A stretch of 64,000 nt of DNA from Streptomyces luteogriseus (GCF_014205055.1 NZ_JACHMS010000001.1:4216001-4280000); one strand, 5' to 3'; shown: positions 24,821 through 33,967, counted from the first letter of the stretch. The notes: a model not told the origin generated them from the letters alone. Program-made: numbers and translations.

Positions 24821-25645
24821 GTGAGTCTGCATTCCACCCTCCAGCCCTACGCCGACGCCTGGACCCACTCCGTCGAAGCGATATCCGAGCTGGTCCAGCC
24901 GCTCGCGGAGGCCGAATGGAACCGGCGGACGCCGTGCCCGGGGTGGTCGGTGCGGGACGTGGTCTCCCATGTCATCGGCCTGGACTGCGAGATGCTCGGC
25001 GACCCGCGGCCCATCCACAGCCTCCCGCGCGACCTCTTCCACGTCACCAACGAGCACCAGCGCTACATGGAGATGCAGGTCGACGTCCGCCGCCACCACA
25101 CGGCGCCGGAGATGACCTCCGAGCTCGAGTACGTGATCATCCGCCGCAACCGGCAGCTGCGCAACGAGTCGCGTGACCCGGGCACGAAGGTACGCGGGCC
25201 GCTCGGCAGCGAGCTCACCCTGGAAGAGTCGATGCGGCGGCACGCGTTCGACGTGTGGGTGCACGAGCAGGACCTGCGCACGGCCCTCGGCCGACCCGGC
25301 AACCTCGACTCCCCCGGCGCGCTGGTCGCCCGTGACGTGCTGCTCGGCGAACTCCCGCGCGTGGTGGCCGAGGACGCGCAGGCGCCGCGCAGTTCGGCGA
25401 TCGTCTTCGACGTGCACGGGCCCGTGGAGTTCCTGCGCACGATCCGCGTCGACATCCAGGGCCGCGGCACCCTGGAAACGGCCCCCGCCCTCGGCCCCGC
25501 CGCGACCCTCACGCTCGACTGGGAGACGTACGTCCGCCTGGCCTGCGGCCGCGTGACGCCGGAGTCGGTGTCCGACCGGCTGAAGACGGAGGGCGACCCG
25601 GAACTGACGGCGGCGATCCTGAGGAACTTCACGGTGACGCAGTAG
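24821..25645 (+). CDS. MDMPI-family (mycothiol-dependent maleylpyruvate isomerase-like) protein
   Basis: About 274 residues. The N-terminal MDMPI/DinB-like four-helix domain includes LVQPLAEAEWNRRTPCPGWSVRDVVSHVIG with the metal-binding His, and VWVHEQDLRTAL supplies the other His. The C-terminal half carries the SCP-2-like domain. The GTG at 24821 is favoured: GAGGGGT precedes it and homology starts there, against an ATG at 24791. Members transfer mycothiol or isomerise; in most cases the substrate is unknown. It is divergent from the nitrilase-type gene. Confidence 0.8.
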   Translation: MSLHSTLQPYADAWTHSVEAISELVQPLAEAEWNRRTPCPGWSVRDVVSHVIGLDCEMLGDPRPIHSLPRDLFHVTNEHQRYMEMQVDVRRHHTAPEMTSELEYVIIRRNRQLRNESRDPGTKVRGPLGSELTLEESMRRHAFDVWVHEQDLRTALGRPGNLDSPGALVARDVLLGELPRVVAEDAQAPRSSAIVFDVHGPVEFLRTIRVDIQGRGTLETAPALGPAATLTLDWETYVRLACGRVTPESVSDRLKTEGDPELTAAILRNFTVTQ

Positions 25646-25944
25646 GGACGCCCCGGCCGGCCGCGAGCACGCGCGCGGCCCCAGCCGCGGGCAGGCGCAG
25701 CCGCCAGGCCGCAGACACGCCCCGCCCAGCCGCGGGCTTGCGCGCCACCCCGCCGCAGGCACGCCCCGCCGCGAGCACACGCAACCACCCCGCCGCAGGC
25801 ACGCGTGCCGCCAGGGGTGGCGGCCGGCCCAACGGGAGCGGCACCCCGTGCCGCCGGGCTGCGGACCCACCCGGCCCCAACACCGACCCCCGGGGCCCGA
25901 AAACCCCGTGCCGCCGCCCCACCTCGGCCCCTACCGTCCTGGTC
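25646..25944. other. 299-bp spacer with decaying ~40-bp repeats
   Basis: This stretch is extremely GC-rich and contains a 20-base exact direct repeat at 25745-25764 and 25785-25804 (offset 40), with weaker copies 40 bases further left. No good start codon with an RBS is seen, and the neighbours' conserved starts lie at 25945 and before 25645. Probably non-coding; the promoter of the methyltransferase should be near the right end. Confidence 0.55.
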
Positions 25945-26682
25945 ATGACCACACCACCCCACCGCACCCGCCTCACCTTCCACGGCCCGCTGTCCGAGGC
26001 CCGGGCGGACGCCCTCGTCCAACGCCTCACCCGCCACCGCCCCACCACGGTCCTGGACATCGGCTGCGGTTCGGGCGAGCTGATGCTCCGCGTCCTGGCC
26101 GCCGCCCCGGATGCGAACGGCACCGGCATCGACCTGGACACCGACGATCTGGCGCGGGGGCGGAAGGCCGCCGCGGACCGCGGACTGGCGTCCCGGGCCC
26201 GCTTCCTGGAGGAGTCCGCCACCGGCACCACCCGGGGCCCCGCCGACCTCGTCCTGTGCGTGGGGTCGAGCCAGGCCCTCGGCGGCCGGCTCCCCGAGGC
26301 GCTCGGGGAACTCCGCCGCCTGGTCACCGACCACGGCCGCGTGCTGCTCGGCGAGGGCTTCTGGCAGCGCACACCGAGCCCCGACGAGCTGTCCCGCATG
26401 TGGCCCGACGCGGCGGTCACCGACCACCACGACCTCACGACGCTCATCGGCCTGGCGATCGAGGCCGGGTTCAGGCCGGAGTGGACGGAGACCGCGAGCC
26501 TCGACGAGTGGGAGGAGTTCGAGTCGGGGTACCTCGCGGACACCGAGGTATGGCTCGCCGAGCACCCCCGTCACCCCTTGGCGGAGGAGACACGGCAGCG
26601 CGTCGACCGGCACCGAGCCCGGTGGCTCACCTACCGCGGCATCCTCGGCCTCGCGTACCTCACCCTCGTACCGACCGTCTGA
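25945..26682 (+). CDS. Class I SAM-dependent methyltransferase
   Basis: A 245-residue protein. Motif I is TVLDIGCGSGELMLRVLAA at residue 35, followed by GTGIDLDTDDLARGRKAA (motif II) and DLVLCVGSSQALGG (motif IV). The ATG at 25945 fits homology; the open frame extending upstream lies in the repeat-rich spacer. The substrate is unknown; the second half (WTRTAS-like: SLDEWEEFESGYLAD) resembles the class of Streptomyces SAM methyltransferases of unknown specificity. It ends 6 bases before the stop codon of the convergent MFS gene. Confidence 0.8.
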   Translation: MTTPPHRTRLTFHGPLSEARADALVQRLTRHRPTTVLDIGCGSGELMLRVLAAAPDANGTGIDLDTDDLARGRKAAADRGLASRARFLEESATGTTRGPADLVLCVGSSQALGGRLPEALGELRRLVTDHGRVLLGEGFWQRTPSPDELSRMWPDAAVTDHHDLTTLIGLAIEAGFRPEWTETASLDEWEEFESGYLADTEVWLAEHPRHPLAEETRQRVDRHRARWLTYRGILGLAYLTLVPTV

Positions 26683-26688
26683 CGGACG

Positions 26689-27984
26689 TCACGCGGGGAC
26701 GTGCACCGTCTCCACCCTGCTGGCCACCAGCCTCTCCCGCTCGCGCCGTGCCGCCTGCCTGCGCAGCCGCAGGATCTGGGAGACGCCGGCCGCCTGGAGG
26801 ACGAACACCACCGAGAAGGCCAGGGAGTAGTCGTCGCCGGTGGCGTCCAGGAGCACACCGATCGCGAACAGCGTGGTCATGGAGGCGACGAAGCCGCCCA
26901 TGTTGGTGATGCCGGAGGCGGTGCCCTGGCGTTCGGGCGGGTTGGCCGGGCGGGCGAAGTCGAAGCCGATCATCGACGCGGGTCCGCAGGCCCCGAGCAC
27001 CGTGCACAGCACGATCAGCAGCCACATCGGGGCGTGCCGGCCCGGGTAGGCGAGGGTCGCCGCCCACAGGGCCGCCGTCGTGCCGACCGTGCCGAGCGCG
27101 AGCGGCAGCCGCGCCCCGTGGTGCCGGGCGACGATCTGGCCGTAGACCAGGCCCACCACCATGTTCGACAGGACGACGAGGGTGAGGAGTTCACCGGCCA
27201 CCGCCCGGGACAGCCCCTGTGCCTCGACGAGGAACGGCAGGCCCCACAGCAGCAGGAACACCATCGCCGGGAACTGGGTGGTGAAGTGCACCCAGAGGCC
27301 GAGCCGCGTCCCGGGCTCCCGCCAGGAGGCGGCGATCTGCCGCCGTACGTAGGCCGCGCCCTGGTGCGGGAGCGGCTCGGGCTCGTGGCCCTCCGGGTGG
27401 TCCTTGAGGAACAGCAGCACCAGGACGAGCACCACGGCACCGGCCGCCGCGCTGCCGGCGAACGCCGCCGTCCAGCCGATGCCGTGCAGCAGCCGGGCCA
27501 GGACGAGCGTGGAGACCAGGTTGCCCGCCATGCCGACCAGTCCCGCGAACTGGGCGACCAGCGGCCCGCGGCGGGCCGGGAACCAGCGGCTGCCGAGACG
27601 CAGCACGCTGATGAACGTGAGGGCGTCACCGCAGCCGAGCAGCGCCCGGGAGGCGAGGGCCGTGCCGTACGAGGGGGAGAAGGCGAAGCCCAGCTGCCCG
27701 GCCGTGAACAGCACCGCGCCGAGCGCCAGCACCTTCTTGGTGCCGAGCCGGTCGACCAGCAGGCCGACGGGGATCTGCATGCCCGCGTAGACCAGCAGCT
27801 GGAGGATGGAGAAGGTGGACAGGGCGGAGGCGTTCACGTGGAAGCGGTCGGCGGCGTCGAGGCCGGCCACGCCCAGGGACGTGCGGAAGATGACCGCGAC
27901 GAAGTAGACGGAGACGCCCGTGCCCCAGACGGCCAGGGCCCGGCGGCCGCCGGGCGGGTCGCCGGGTATCGCGACGGCGCTCAT
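26689..27984 (-). CDS. MFS transporter, 12 TM
   Basis: A 431-residue major facilitator protein. VAVIFRTSLGVAGLDAADRFHV is TM1, LVDRLGTKKVLALGAVLFTAGQ gives the motif A loop (DRLGTKK) and RALLGCGDALTFIS is TM4. The short C-terminal tail is Arg-rich. The start at 27984 overlaps the end of the GntR gene by ATGA, so the pair is an operon led by gntR. The substrate is presumably a ligand sensed by that regulator. Confidence 0.85.
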   Translation of the reverse strand: MSAVAIPGDPPGGRRALAVWGTGVSVYFVAVIFRTSLGVAGLDAADRFHVNASALSTFSILQLLVYAGMQIPVGLLVDRLGTKKVLALGAVLFTAGQLGFAFSPSYGTALASRALLGCGDALTFISVLRLGSRWFPARRGPLVAQFAGLVGMAGNLVSTLVLARLLHGIGWTAAFAGSAAAGAVVLVLVLLFLKDHPEGHEPEPLPHQGAAYVRRQIAASWREPGTRLGLWVHFTTQFPAMVFLLLWGLPFLVEAQGLSRAVAGELLTLVVLSNMVVGLVYGQIVARHHGARLPLALGTVGTTAALWAATLAYPGRHAPMWLLIVLCTVLGACGPASMIGFDFARPANPPERQGTASGITNMGGFVASMTTLFAIGVLLDATGDDYSLAFSVVFVLQAAGVSQILRLRRQAARRERERLVASRVETVHVPA

Positions 27985-28631
27985 CGGACCTCCCCCCGGG
28001 CCAGATGCGAGAACCAGCCGATGTGCCGGTGGACGAGGCCGACGGCCGTCTCCGCGTCGTTCGAGCGCAGCGCTTCGAGGATCTCCTCGTGCTCGGCGAG
28101 GGTCTTGGCGATGCGGTCCGGGTGGGAGTGCATGACGGCGACGCCCATCCGCAGCTGGCGGTCGCGCAGCTGGTCGTAGAGGCGGGAGAGGATCTCGTTG
28201 CCGCCGCTGCGGACGATCTCGGCGTGGAAGCAGCGGTCGGTGACGGCGGCACCGGCGAAGTCCCCGGCGGCGGCCTGCTTCTTCTGCCGGGCCAGCAGCT
28301 CCTCGAGGCGCTCGATGAGCCCGGCGGGCGCGGGTACGGCCTTGCGCGCCGCGTGCTCCTCGACGAGCAGCCGCGTCTCGACGACGTCGGCGATCTCCTG
28401 CGCGGAGACGGGCAGGACGAGGGCGCCCTTCTTCGGGTAGAGCCGGATCAGCCCCTCGGCCTCCAGCCGGAGCAGCGCCTCGCGGACCGGTGTGCGGGAG
28501 ACTCCCACGGCTTCGGCGAGCTCGCCCTCGGTGAGAAGGGTCCCGCCCTCGTAGCGACGCTCCAGGACGCCCTGTTTGACATGGGCGTAGACGCGGTCGG
28601 CGGCGGGCGGTTGCTTCACGGCCAAGGTCAT
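27981..28631 (-). CDS. GntR family regulator, FadR/FCD subfamily
   Basis: A 216-residue transcription regulator. The N-terminal wHTH shows YEGGTLLTEGELAEAVGVSRTPVREALLRLEAEGLIRLYPKKGALV (residues 27-75); the C-terminal FCD domain has DVVETRLLVEEHAARKA and the metal-site region DRCFHAEIVRSGGNEIL, with three histidines consistent with an FCD metal site. Such regulators bind acid ligands and repress their own operon. The ATG at 28631 follows the upstream purine stretch; an extended frame to 28739 lacks conserved sequence. It is co-transcribed with the MFS gene. Confidence 0.9.
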   Translation of the reverse strand: MTLAVKQPPAADRVYAHVKQGVLERRYEGGTLLTEGELAEAVGVSRTPVREALLRLEAEGLIRLYPKKGALVLPVSAQEIADVVETRLLVEEHAARKAVPAPAGLIERLEELLARQKKQAAAGDFAGAAVTDRCFHAEIVRSGGNEILSRLYDQLRDRQLRMGVAVMHSHPDRIAKTLAEHEEILEALRSNDAETAVGLVHRHIGWFSHLARGEVR

Positions 28632-28839
28632 GCCGACAGCATAGATACAACAGGTACGCATGAGGAGATACGTCCAGTATGCGGACTTGCATGTCACACA
28701 TCTGTGGCAAAGCGGGGGTCCGGCTCGGCAACAGCACAACCACGTGTGCTAGTTACGAGTCAGACACGTGCGGCCCCTTTCCCCTCGTCCTCAACTCGGC
28801 CGCACCGTTGGGGCATTCGACGTAATCGGGGTACTTCAC

Positions 28840-29739
28840 TTGATAACCGGCATTAAGGGCACTCGTCTCCGCAGAGCTGCGGCCGTCGCCGTCACCACCG
28901 GCGCCATGCTCGCGACCGGCGCCCTCACCGTCGCGCCGGCGCAGGCCGCCTCGGCGCCCTCCATCGCCGCCAAGGGCGGCTACGTGATGAACAACGCGAC
29001 CGGCAAGTCGCTTTACACCAAGGCGGCCGACACGCGCCGCTCGACCGGCTCGACCACCAAGATCATGACCGCCCTGGTGGTGCTGAAGCAGTCGAACCTG
29101 AACATGGACAGCAAGGTCACGATCCAGAAGGCGTACAGCGACTACATCGTCGACAACAACTACGCGTCCAACGCGAAGCTGATCGTCGGCGACAAGGTCA
29201 CCGTCCGCCAGCTGCTGTACGGGCTGATGCTGCCGTCCGGCTGTGACGCCGCGTACGCGCTCGCCGACAAGTTCGGCTCGGGCTCGACGCGCTCGGCCCG
29301 CGTGAAGTCGTTCATCGGCAAAATGAACACCACCGCCAAGAACCTGGGTCTGAAGAACACCCACTTCGACTCGTTCGACGGCATCGGCCACGGCGCCAAC
29401 TACTCCACGCCGCGCGACCTGACCAAGCTCGCCAGCGCCGCGATGAAGAACACCACGTTCCGCACGGTCGTCAAGACGAAGAAGTACACGGCGAAGACGA
29501 CCACCAAGTCCGGCGGCACGCGGACGATGGCGCCGTGGGAGAACACCAACCCGCTGCTCAGCAGCTACAGCGGCGCGATCGGTGTGAAGACCGGTTCCGG
29601 CCCGGAGGCGAAGTACTGCCTGGTCTTCGCCGCCACCCGCAGCGGCAAGACGGTCATCGGCACGGTCCTCGCCTCGACCGGCCTGGACGCCCGCAAGTCG
29701 GACGCCACGAAGCTGCTCAACTACGGCTTCAGCAGGTAG
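28840..29739 (+). CDS. D-alanyl-D-alanine carboxypeptidase (peptidase S11)
   Basis: About 299 residues. A Sec signal peptide (TRLRRAAAVAVTTGAMLATGALTVAPAQA) precedes the mature enzyme. Active-site motifs are SxxK (STTKIM), SGC in place of the usual SxN (LPSGCDAAYALAD) and KTG (GVKTGSGPEAKYC). It trims the terminal D-Ala from peptidoglycan stem peptides outside the membrane. Start: TTG at 28840 gives a normal signal peptide; an ATG at 28768 would add 24 residues before it. SGC is the variant form found in several Streptomyces DacC-like enzymes. Confidence 0.9.
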   Translation: MITGIKGTRLRRAAAVAVTTGAMLATGALTVAPAQAASAPSIAAKGGYVMNNATGKSLYTKAADTRRSTGSTTKIMTALVVLKQSNLNMDSKVTIQKAYSDYIVDNNYASNAKLIVGDKVTVRQLLYGLMLPSGCDAAYALADKFGSGSTRSARVKSFIGKMNTTAKNLGLKNTHFDSFDGIGHGANYSTPRDLTKLASAAMKNTTFRTVVKTKKYTAKTTTKSGGTRTMAPWENTNPLLSSYSGAIGVKTGSGPEAKYCLVFAATRSGKTVIGTVLASTGLDARKSDATKLLNYGFSR

Positions 29740-29762
29740 GACGACACCAGCAGGACGGTCAA

Positions 29763-29795
29763 GGGGGCTCCACCGCACACTGCGGCGGAGCCCCC
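29763..29795 (+). terminator. Terminator after the DD-carboxypeptidase gene
   Basis: GGGGGCTCCACCGCA (29763-29777) and TGCGGCGGAGCCCCC (29781-29795) pair with one mismatch, 24 bases after the stop codon, followed by CTCGT. Confidence 0.8.
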
Positions 29796-29894
29796 CTCGT
29801 CATGCTGCGGACCTCCGATGGTCATACAGCTCGGGAGGGTTCGCGGAGACTCTTGTGCGCCCCGGCGTACCGCCGGTTCATCCCGGACAGACGC

Positions 29895-29930
29895 CGGCGG
29901 CCCCCCGCCCCGAGGGGCAGGGGGCCGCCG
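29895..29930 (-). terminator. Terminator of the first bkd operon
   Basis: CGGCGGCCCCC (29895-29905) pairs perfectly with GGGGGCCGCCG (29920-29930), directly after the bkdC stop codon at 29939, in the direction of bkd transcription. Confidence 0.75.
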
Positions 29931-29938
29931 CAGTCGGC

Positions 29939-31384
29939 TCACGCCCAGGTGATCAGGCGCTTCGGCTGCTCCAGGATCGCCGCCACGTCGGCCAGGACCT
30001 TCGAGCCCAGCTCGCCGTCGACCAGGCGGTGGTCGAACGACAGGGCCAGGGTGGTGACCTGACGGGGCTTCACCTTGCCCTTGTGGACCCAGGGCTGCGG
30101 CTTGATCGCTCCGACCGCGAGGATCGCGGACTCGCCCGGGTTGAGGATCGGCGTGCCCGTGTCGACGCCGAAGACGCCGACGTTGGTGATCGTCACCGTG
30201 CCGCCCTGCATCGCCGCCGGGGAGGTCTTGCCGTCCCTGGCCGTCGACACCAGCTCGCCCAGCGACTCGGCCAGCTGCGGCAGCGTCTTGGCGTGCGCGT
30301 CCTTGATGTTCGGCACGATCAGACCGCGCGGGGTCGCCGCCGCGATGCCCAGGTTCACGTAGTGCTTGACCACGATCTCCTGGGCGGCCTCGTCCCAGGA
30401 CGCGTTGACGTCCGGGTTACGGCGGATCGCGACCAGCAGCGCCTTGGCGATCAGCAGCAGGGGGTTCACGCGCAGGCCCGCGAACTCCTTGTCCGCCTTC
30501 AGCTCCTCGACCAGTTTCATCGTGCGCGTGACGTCGACCGTCACGAACTCGGTGACATGCGGCGCGGTGAACGCCGAGCCGACCATCGCGGCCGCCGTCG
30601 CCTTGCGGACACCCTTGACCGGGATCCGGGTCTCGCGCGTGGTGTCGTACGAGGCCGGGGTCGTCCGCTCCGCGGCCGGGGCGGACGCGACCGACGGCTC
30701 GGGGGCCGCCGGGACGGCGGCGGCGACCGCCGCGTGCACGTCCTCGCGGGTGATGATGCCGTCCGGGCCGGTCGGGACCACCGTCGTCAGGTCGACGCCC
30801 AGGTCCTTGGCCAGCTTGCGGACGGGGGGCTTGGCCAGCGGGCGGTCCGTGCCGGCCGGGGCGGCCGGAGCCTGCGGGGCGGGCGCGGCCGGGGCCGTCG
30901 GCGCGTGGCCGTTCAGCTCCGTCTGGATCGCCGTCGAGGCCTGCTGGACCGGGACCTCCGGACCCTTGCGGGGGCGGCGGCGGGTGGACGAGGTCGCCAC
31001 CCCGTAGCCCACCAAGACCGGCTGGCGCCCCGACCCCGCGGCCTTGGGCTCCTCGGCGGGAGCTGCCGCCGCGGGCTGCGCGGCGGCCGGCTGAGCGGTT
31101 GCGGGAGCGGGTGCGGCGCTGCCGCCGCCCACGTCCACCGCGATGATCGCCGTGCCCACGTCGACCGTGGTGCCCTCGGGGAAGTGCAGATCCCGGACCA
31201 CACCGTCGTACGGGATGGGCAGCTCGACGGCCGCCTTCGCCGTCTCGACCTCGCAGACCACTTGGCCGTCGGTGACCGTGTCACCGGGCTGGACGTACCA
31301 CTTGAGGATCTCGGCCTCGGTGAGTCCCTCGCCCACGTCGGGCATCTTGAACTCGCGCACGGACGCTTCCGTCATCGTCGTCAC
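29939..31384 (-). CDS. bkdC: Branched-chain alpha-keto acid dehydrogenase E2 (dihydrolipoyl acyltransferase)
   Basis: A 481-residue core of the BCDH complex, transferring the acyl group from TPP on E1 to CoA. Lipoyl domain: EVETAKAAVEL with the lipoylated Lys at residue 50. Ala/Pro-rich linkers flank a peripheral subunit-binding domain (PVRKLAKDLGVDLTTVVPTGPDGIITREDV). The C-terminal acyltransferase ends with LSFDHRLVDGELG, the catalytic HxxxDG. It is the last gene of bkdA-bkdB-bkdC; 10 bases separate it from bkdB. Products (isobutyryl-, isovaleryl-, 2-methylbutyryl-CoA) prime branched fatty acids and some polyketides. Confidence 0.93.
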   Translation of the reverse strand: MTTMTEASVREFKMPDVGEGLTEAEILKWYVQPGDTVTDGQVVCEVETAKAAVELPIPYDGVVRDLHFPEGTTVDVGTAIIAVDVGGGSAAPAPATAQPAAAQPAAAAPAEEPKAAGSGRQPVLVGYGVATSSTRRRPRKGPEVPVQQASTAIQTELNGHAPTAPAAPAPQAPAAPAGTDRPLAKPPVRKLAKDLGVDLTTVVPTGPDGIITREDVHAAVAAAVPAAPEPSVASAPAAERTTPASYDTTRETRIPVKGVRKATAAAMVGSAFTAPHVTEFVTVDVTRTMKLVEELKADKEFAGLRVNPLLLIAKALLVAIRRNPDVNASWDEAAQEIVVKHYVNLGIAAATPRGLIVPNIKDAHAKTLPQLAESLGELVSTARDGKTSPAAMQGGTVTITNVGVFGVDTGTPILNPGESAILAVGAIKPQPWVHKGKVKPRQVTTLALSFDHRLVDGELGSKVLADVAAILEQPKRLITWA

Positions 31385-31394
31385 GACCCTCTCC

Positions 31395-32372
31395 TCAGTA
31401 CGCCAGCGAGCGGTCGACGGCGTCCAGTACCCGGTCCAGGTTCGGCAGGTACTCCTCCTCCAGGCGGGCCGGCGGGTACGGCGCGTGGTAGCCGCCGACC
31501 CGGAGCACCGGGGCCTCCAGGTGGTAGAAGCAGCGCTCCGTGATCCGGGCGGCGATCTCCGCGCCCGACCCGAAGAACACCGGGGCCTCGTGGACGACGA
31601 CCAGGCGGCGCGTCTTCTCCACCGAGGCCTGGATCGAGTCGAAGTCGAGCGGGGAGACCGAGCGCAGGTCCAGGATCTCCAGGTTCTTGCCCTCCTCGGC
31701 GGCGGCGTCGGCCACCTCCTGGCAGAGCTTCACCATCGGGCCGTAGGCGGCCAGGGTCAGGTCGGTGCCCTCGCGGACCACCTGGGCCTTGTGCAGCGGG
31801 CCCGGGATCGCCTCCGCGTTGACCTCGCCCTTGTCCCAGTAGCGGCGCTTGGGCTCGAAGAAGATCACCGGGTCGTCGCTCTGGATGGCCTGCTGCATCA
31901 TCCAGTACGCGTCCGACGCGTTCGACGGGCTGACCACCTTCAGGCCCGCCACGTGCGCGAAGAGCGACTCGGGCGACTCGGAGTGGTGCTCCACCGCGCC
32001 GATGCCGCCGCCGTAGGGGATGCGCACGACGACCGGGAGCTTGACCTTGCCCAGCGAGCGGGCGTGCATCTTCGCGAGCTGCGTGACGATCTGGTCGTAC
32101 GCCGGGAAGACGAAGCCGTCGAACTGGATCTCCACCACCGGACGGTAGCCGCGCAGGGCCAGGCCGATCGCCGTGCCGACGATGCCCGACTCGGCGAGCG
32201 GGGTGTCGATGACGCGGCTCTCGCCGAAGTCCTTCTGCAGGCCGTCCGTGACCCGGAAGACGCCGCCGAGCTTGCCGACGTCCTCGCCCATGATCAGGAC
32301 CTTGGGGTCGGATTCCAGGGCGCGGCGCAGCGACTCGTTGATCGCCTTGGCCAGTGCCATCTTGTCGGCCAT
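31395..32372 (-). CDS. bkdB: Branched-chain alpha-keto acid dehydrogenase E1 beta
   Basis: A 325-residue transketolase-like subunit. MGEDVGKLGGVFRVTDGL, DTPLAESGIVGTAIGLALRG and PYGGGIGAVEHHSESPES are conserved in E1 beta. The ATG at 32372 starts two bases from the last base of the bkdA stop codon, so translation is coupled. It pairs with BkdA as an alpha2beta2 decarboxylase using thiamine diphosphate. The two bkd beta subunits in the window are recognisable paralogues. Confidence 0.93.
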   Translation of the reverse strand: MADKMALAKAINESLRRALESDPKVLIMGEDVGKLGGVFRVTDGLQKDFGESRVIDTPLAESGIVGTAIGLALRGYRPVVEIQFDGFVFPAYDQIVTQLAKMHARSLGKVKLPVVVRIPYGGGIGAVEHHSESPESLFAHVAGLKVVSPSNASDAYWMMQQAIQSDDPVIFFEPKRRYWDKGEVNAEAIPGPLHKAQVVREGTDLTLAAYGPMVKLCQEVADAAAEEGKNLEILDLRSVSPLDFDSIQASVEKTRRLVVVHEAPVFFGSGAEIAARITERCFYHLEAPVLRVGGYHAPYPPARLEEEYLPNLDRVLDAVDRSLAY

Positions 32373-32373
32373 C

Positions 32374-33564
32374 TCAGTTACCCCCCTCATCGGCGAAGGA
32401 CGCCTGGTACGCGGCGAACTGGGCGCGCTCCTCGTCGACGAGCGCGTGCCCGTCCGCGTAGGCGTTCTCGAAGATCGCGAAGTGGTCCGGGTCCGGCATG
32501 GCACGGACCGCCTCGCGCACTCGTTTGCCCAACGCCTCGGACTCGGCCTCCAGTTCCGCGAAGAATCCCTCGTCCGCGTGGTTCGAGGCCTCCAGGTAGC
32601 GGCGAAGGCGCAGGATCGGGTCCTTCGCCTCCCAGGCCTGGCGCTCCTCGTCGCCCCGGTAGCGGGTCGGGTCGTCGGAGGTGGTGTGGGCGCCCATGCG
32701 GTAGGTGAACGCCTCGACGAGGGTCGGGCCCTCGCCGCCGCGGGCCCGCTCCAGGGCCCAGCGGGTGACCGCGAGGACGCCGAGCACGTCGTTGCCGTCG
32801 ACCCGGACGCCCGGGAAGCCGAAGCCCTGGGCGCGCTGGTAGATCGGCACGCGGGACTGCTTCTCGGTCGGCTCGGAGATGGCCCACTGGTTGTTCTGGC
32901 AGAAGAACACGACCGGGGCGTTGTAGACCGCGGAGAAGGTGAAGGACTCGGCCACGTCGCCCTGGCTGGATGCGCCGTCGCCGAAGTACGCGATCACCGC
33001 ACTGTCGGCGCCGTCCTTGGCGACGCCCATGGCGTAGCCGGTGGCGTGCAGCGTCTGGGAGCCGATGACGATCGTGTACAGCTGGAAGTTGTTGCTGTTG
33101 GGGTCCCAGCCGCCGTTGTTCACACCGCGGAACATCCCCAGCAGGTTGGCGGGGTCGACGCCGCGGCACCAGGCCACGCCGTGCTCGCGGTAGGTCGGGA
33201 AGACGTAGTCGTCCTCGCGGGTGGCCCGGCCGGACCCGATCTGGGCGGCCTCCTGGCCGAGCAGCGACGCCCACAGGCCCAGCTCGCCCTGGCGCTGCAG
33301 GGAGGTGGCCTCGGCGTCGAAGCGGCGGGTGAGCACCATGTCGCGGTAGAGGCCGCGGAGCTCTTCCGGAGTGATGCCGGCGACGTACTTGTCGTACTCG
33401 GCGTTCTTGACGCGCTTGCCCTCGGGCGTCAGCAGCTGCACGAGCTGGGGCTCGGTGCCGGCGTCCTTCTTGGCGGTCGTGCGGGTGCGCTTGGTGCCGG
33501 TGGTGCCGGCCTTGCTTCCGGCGCTGCGTCGCGGTGTGCGAGCGGCAGTGCTCTCCACGGTCAC
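32374..33564 (-). CDS. bkdA: Branched-chain alpha-keto acid dehydrogenase E1 alpha
   Basis: A 396-residue TPP-dependent subunit. The GDG...NN TPP motif is seen as YFGDGASSQGDVAESF...QNNQWAIS, with the heterotetramer contact SLLGQEAAQIGSGRA before it and EAFTYRMGAHTTSDDPTRYR downstream, the phosphorylation-loop region. An N-terminal Thr/Arg-rich extension (residues 1-45) precedes the domain. GTG at 33564 is chosen for its excellent GGAGGA RBS (33571-33576); the frame is open further upstream. It is first in the operon; a 14-bp palindrome (33792-33805) lies in the upstream region. Confidence 0.92.
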   Translation of the reverse strand: MTVESTAARTPRRSAGSKAGTTGTKRTRTTAKKDAGTEPQLVQLLTPEGKRVKNAEYDKYVAGITPEELRGLYRDMVLTRRFDAEATSLQRQGELGLWASLLGQEAAQIGSGRATREDDYVFPTYREHGVAWCRGVDPANLLGMFRGVNNGGWDPNSNNFQLYTIVIGSQTLHATGYAMGVAKDGADSAVIAYFGDGASSQGDVAESFTFSAVYNAPVVFFCQNNQWAISEPTEKQSRVPIYQRAQGFGFPGVRVDGNDVLGVLAVTRWALERARGGEGPTLVEAFTYRMGAHTTSDDPTRYRGDEERQAWEAKDPILRLRRYLEASNHADEGFFAELEAESEALGKRVREAVRAMPDPDHFAIFENAYADGHALVDEERAQFAAYQASFADEGGN

Positions 33565-33791
33565 GTGTGCTCCTCCGTCGGTCCGGGCCACGGGGTTGCC
33601 GGTAGGCCTGGGGGTCCCCCCTGCTCTTTTGAGCCGGGGGGAGCGGCTCACCTGTTCTCGACCACCGGGACACGGGGTGGGTGCCACTCAGCCGGGAACA
33701 GGCGTGACAGGTGCCCCGGCGAGCGCCCTGCAGAAAGCACGTTACCCAGTGCGCCACATTTCTGTGAAACCCCTCCTGACCTGCGATTTTG

Positions 33792-33805
33792 CTTGGATAT
33801 CCAAG
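33792..33805. promoter_or_regulatory. Perfect palindrome upstream of the first bkd operon
   Basis: CTTGGATATCCAAG is a perfect 14-bp inverted repeat in an AT-richer stretch (TTTTGCTTGGATATCCAAGT), 228 bases upstream of bkdA. It is a good candidate operator or promoter element for the operon; the binding protein is unknown. Confidence 0.45.
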
Positions 33806-33925
33806 TAAATCGGGAAGGCGTGGAAGGGGCCCTGGTCACAGCCTTGCAGGAGGCCGGAGCAACCGCACGTTAACCCGGTGACCCAGGTCACGGGAAGAGT
33901 CCACTTTTCGGCGCGCCCAAAACGG

Positions 33926-33967
33926 CACGCGCGCGCGGGCCCCGTTCCCGGGCCCCACGCGCGCGTG
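33926..33967 (-). terminator. Terminator of the leftward Ser/Thr kinase gene
   Basis: CACGCGCGCGCGGGCCCC (33926-33943) and GGGCCCCACGCGCGCGTG (33950-33967) pair imperfectly over 18 bases with a 6-nt loop, about 25 bases after the kinase stop codon. Confidence 0.7.
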
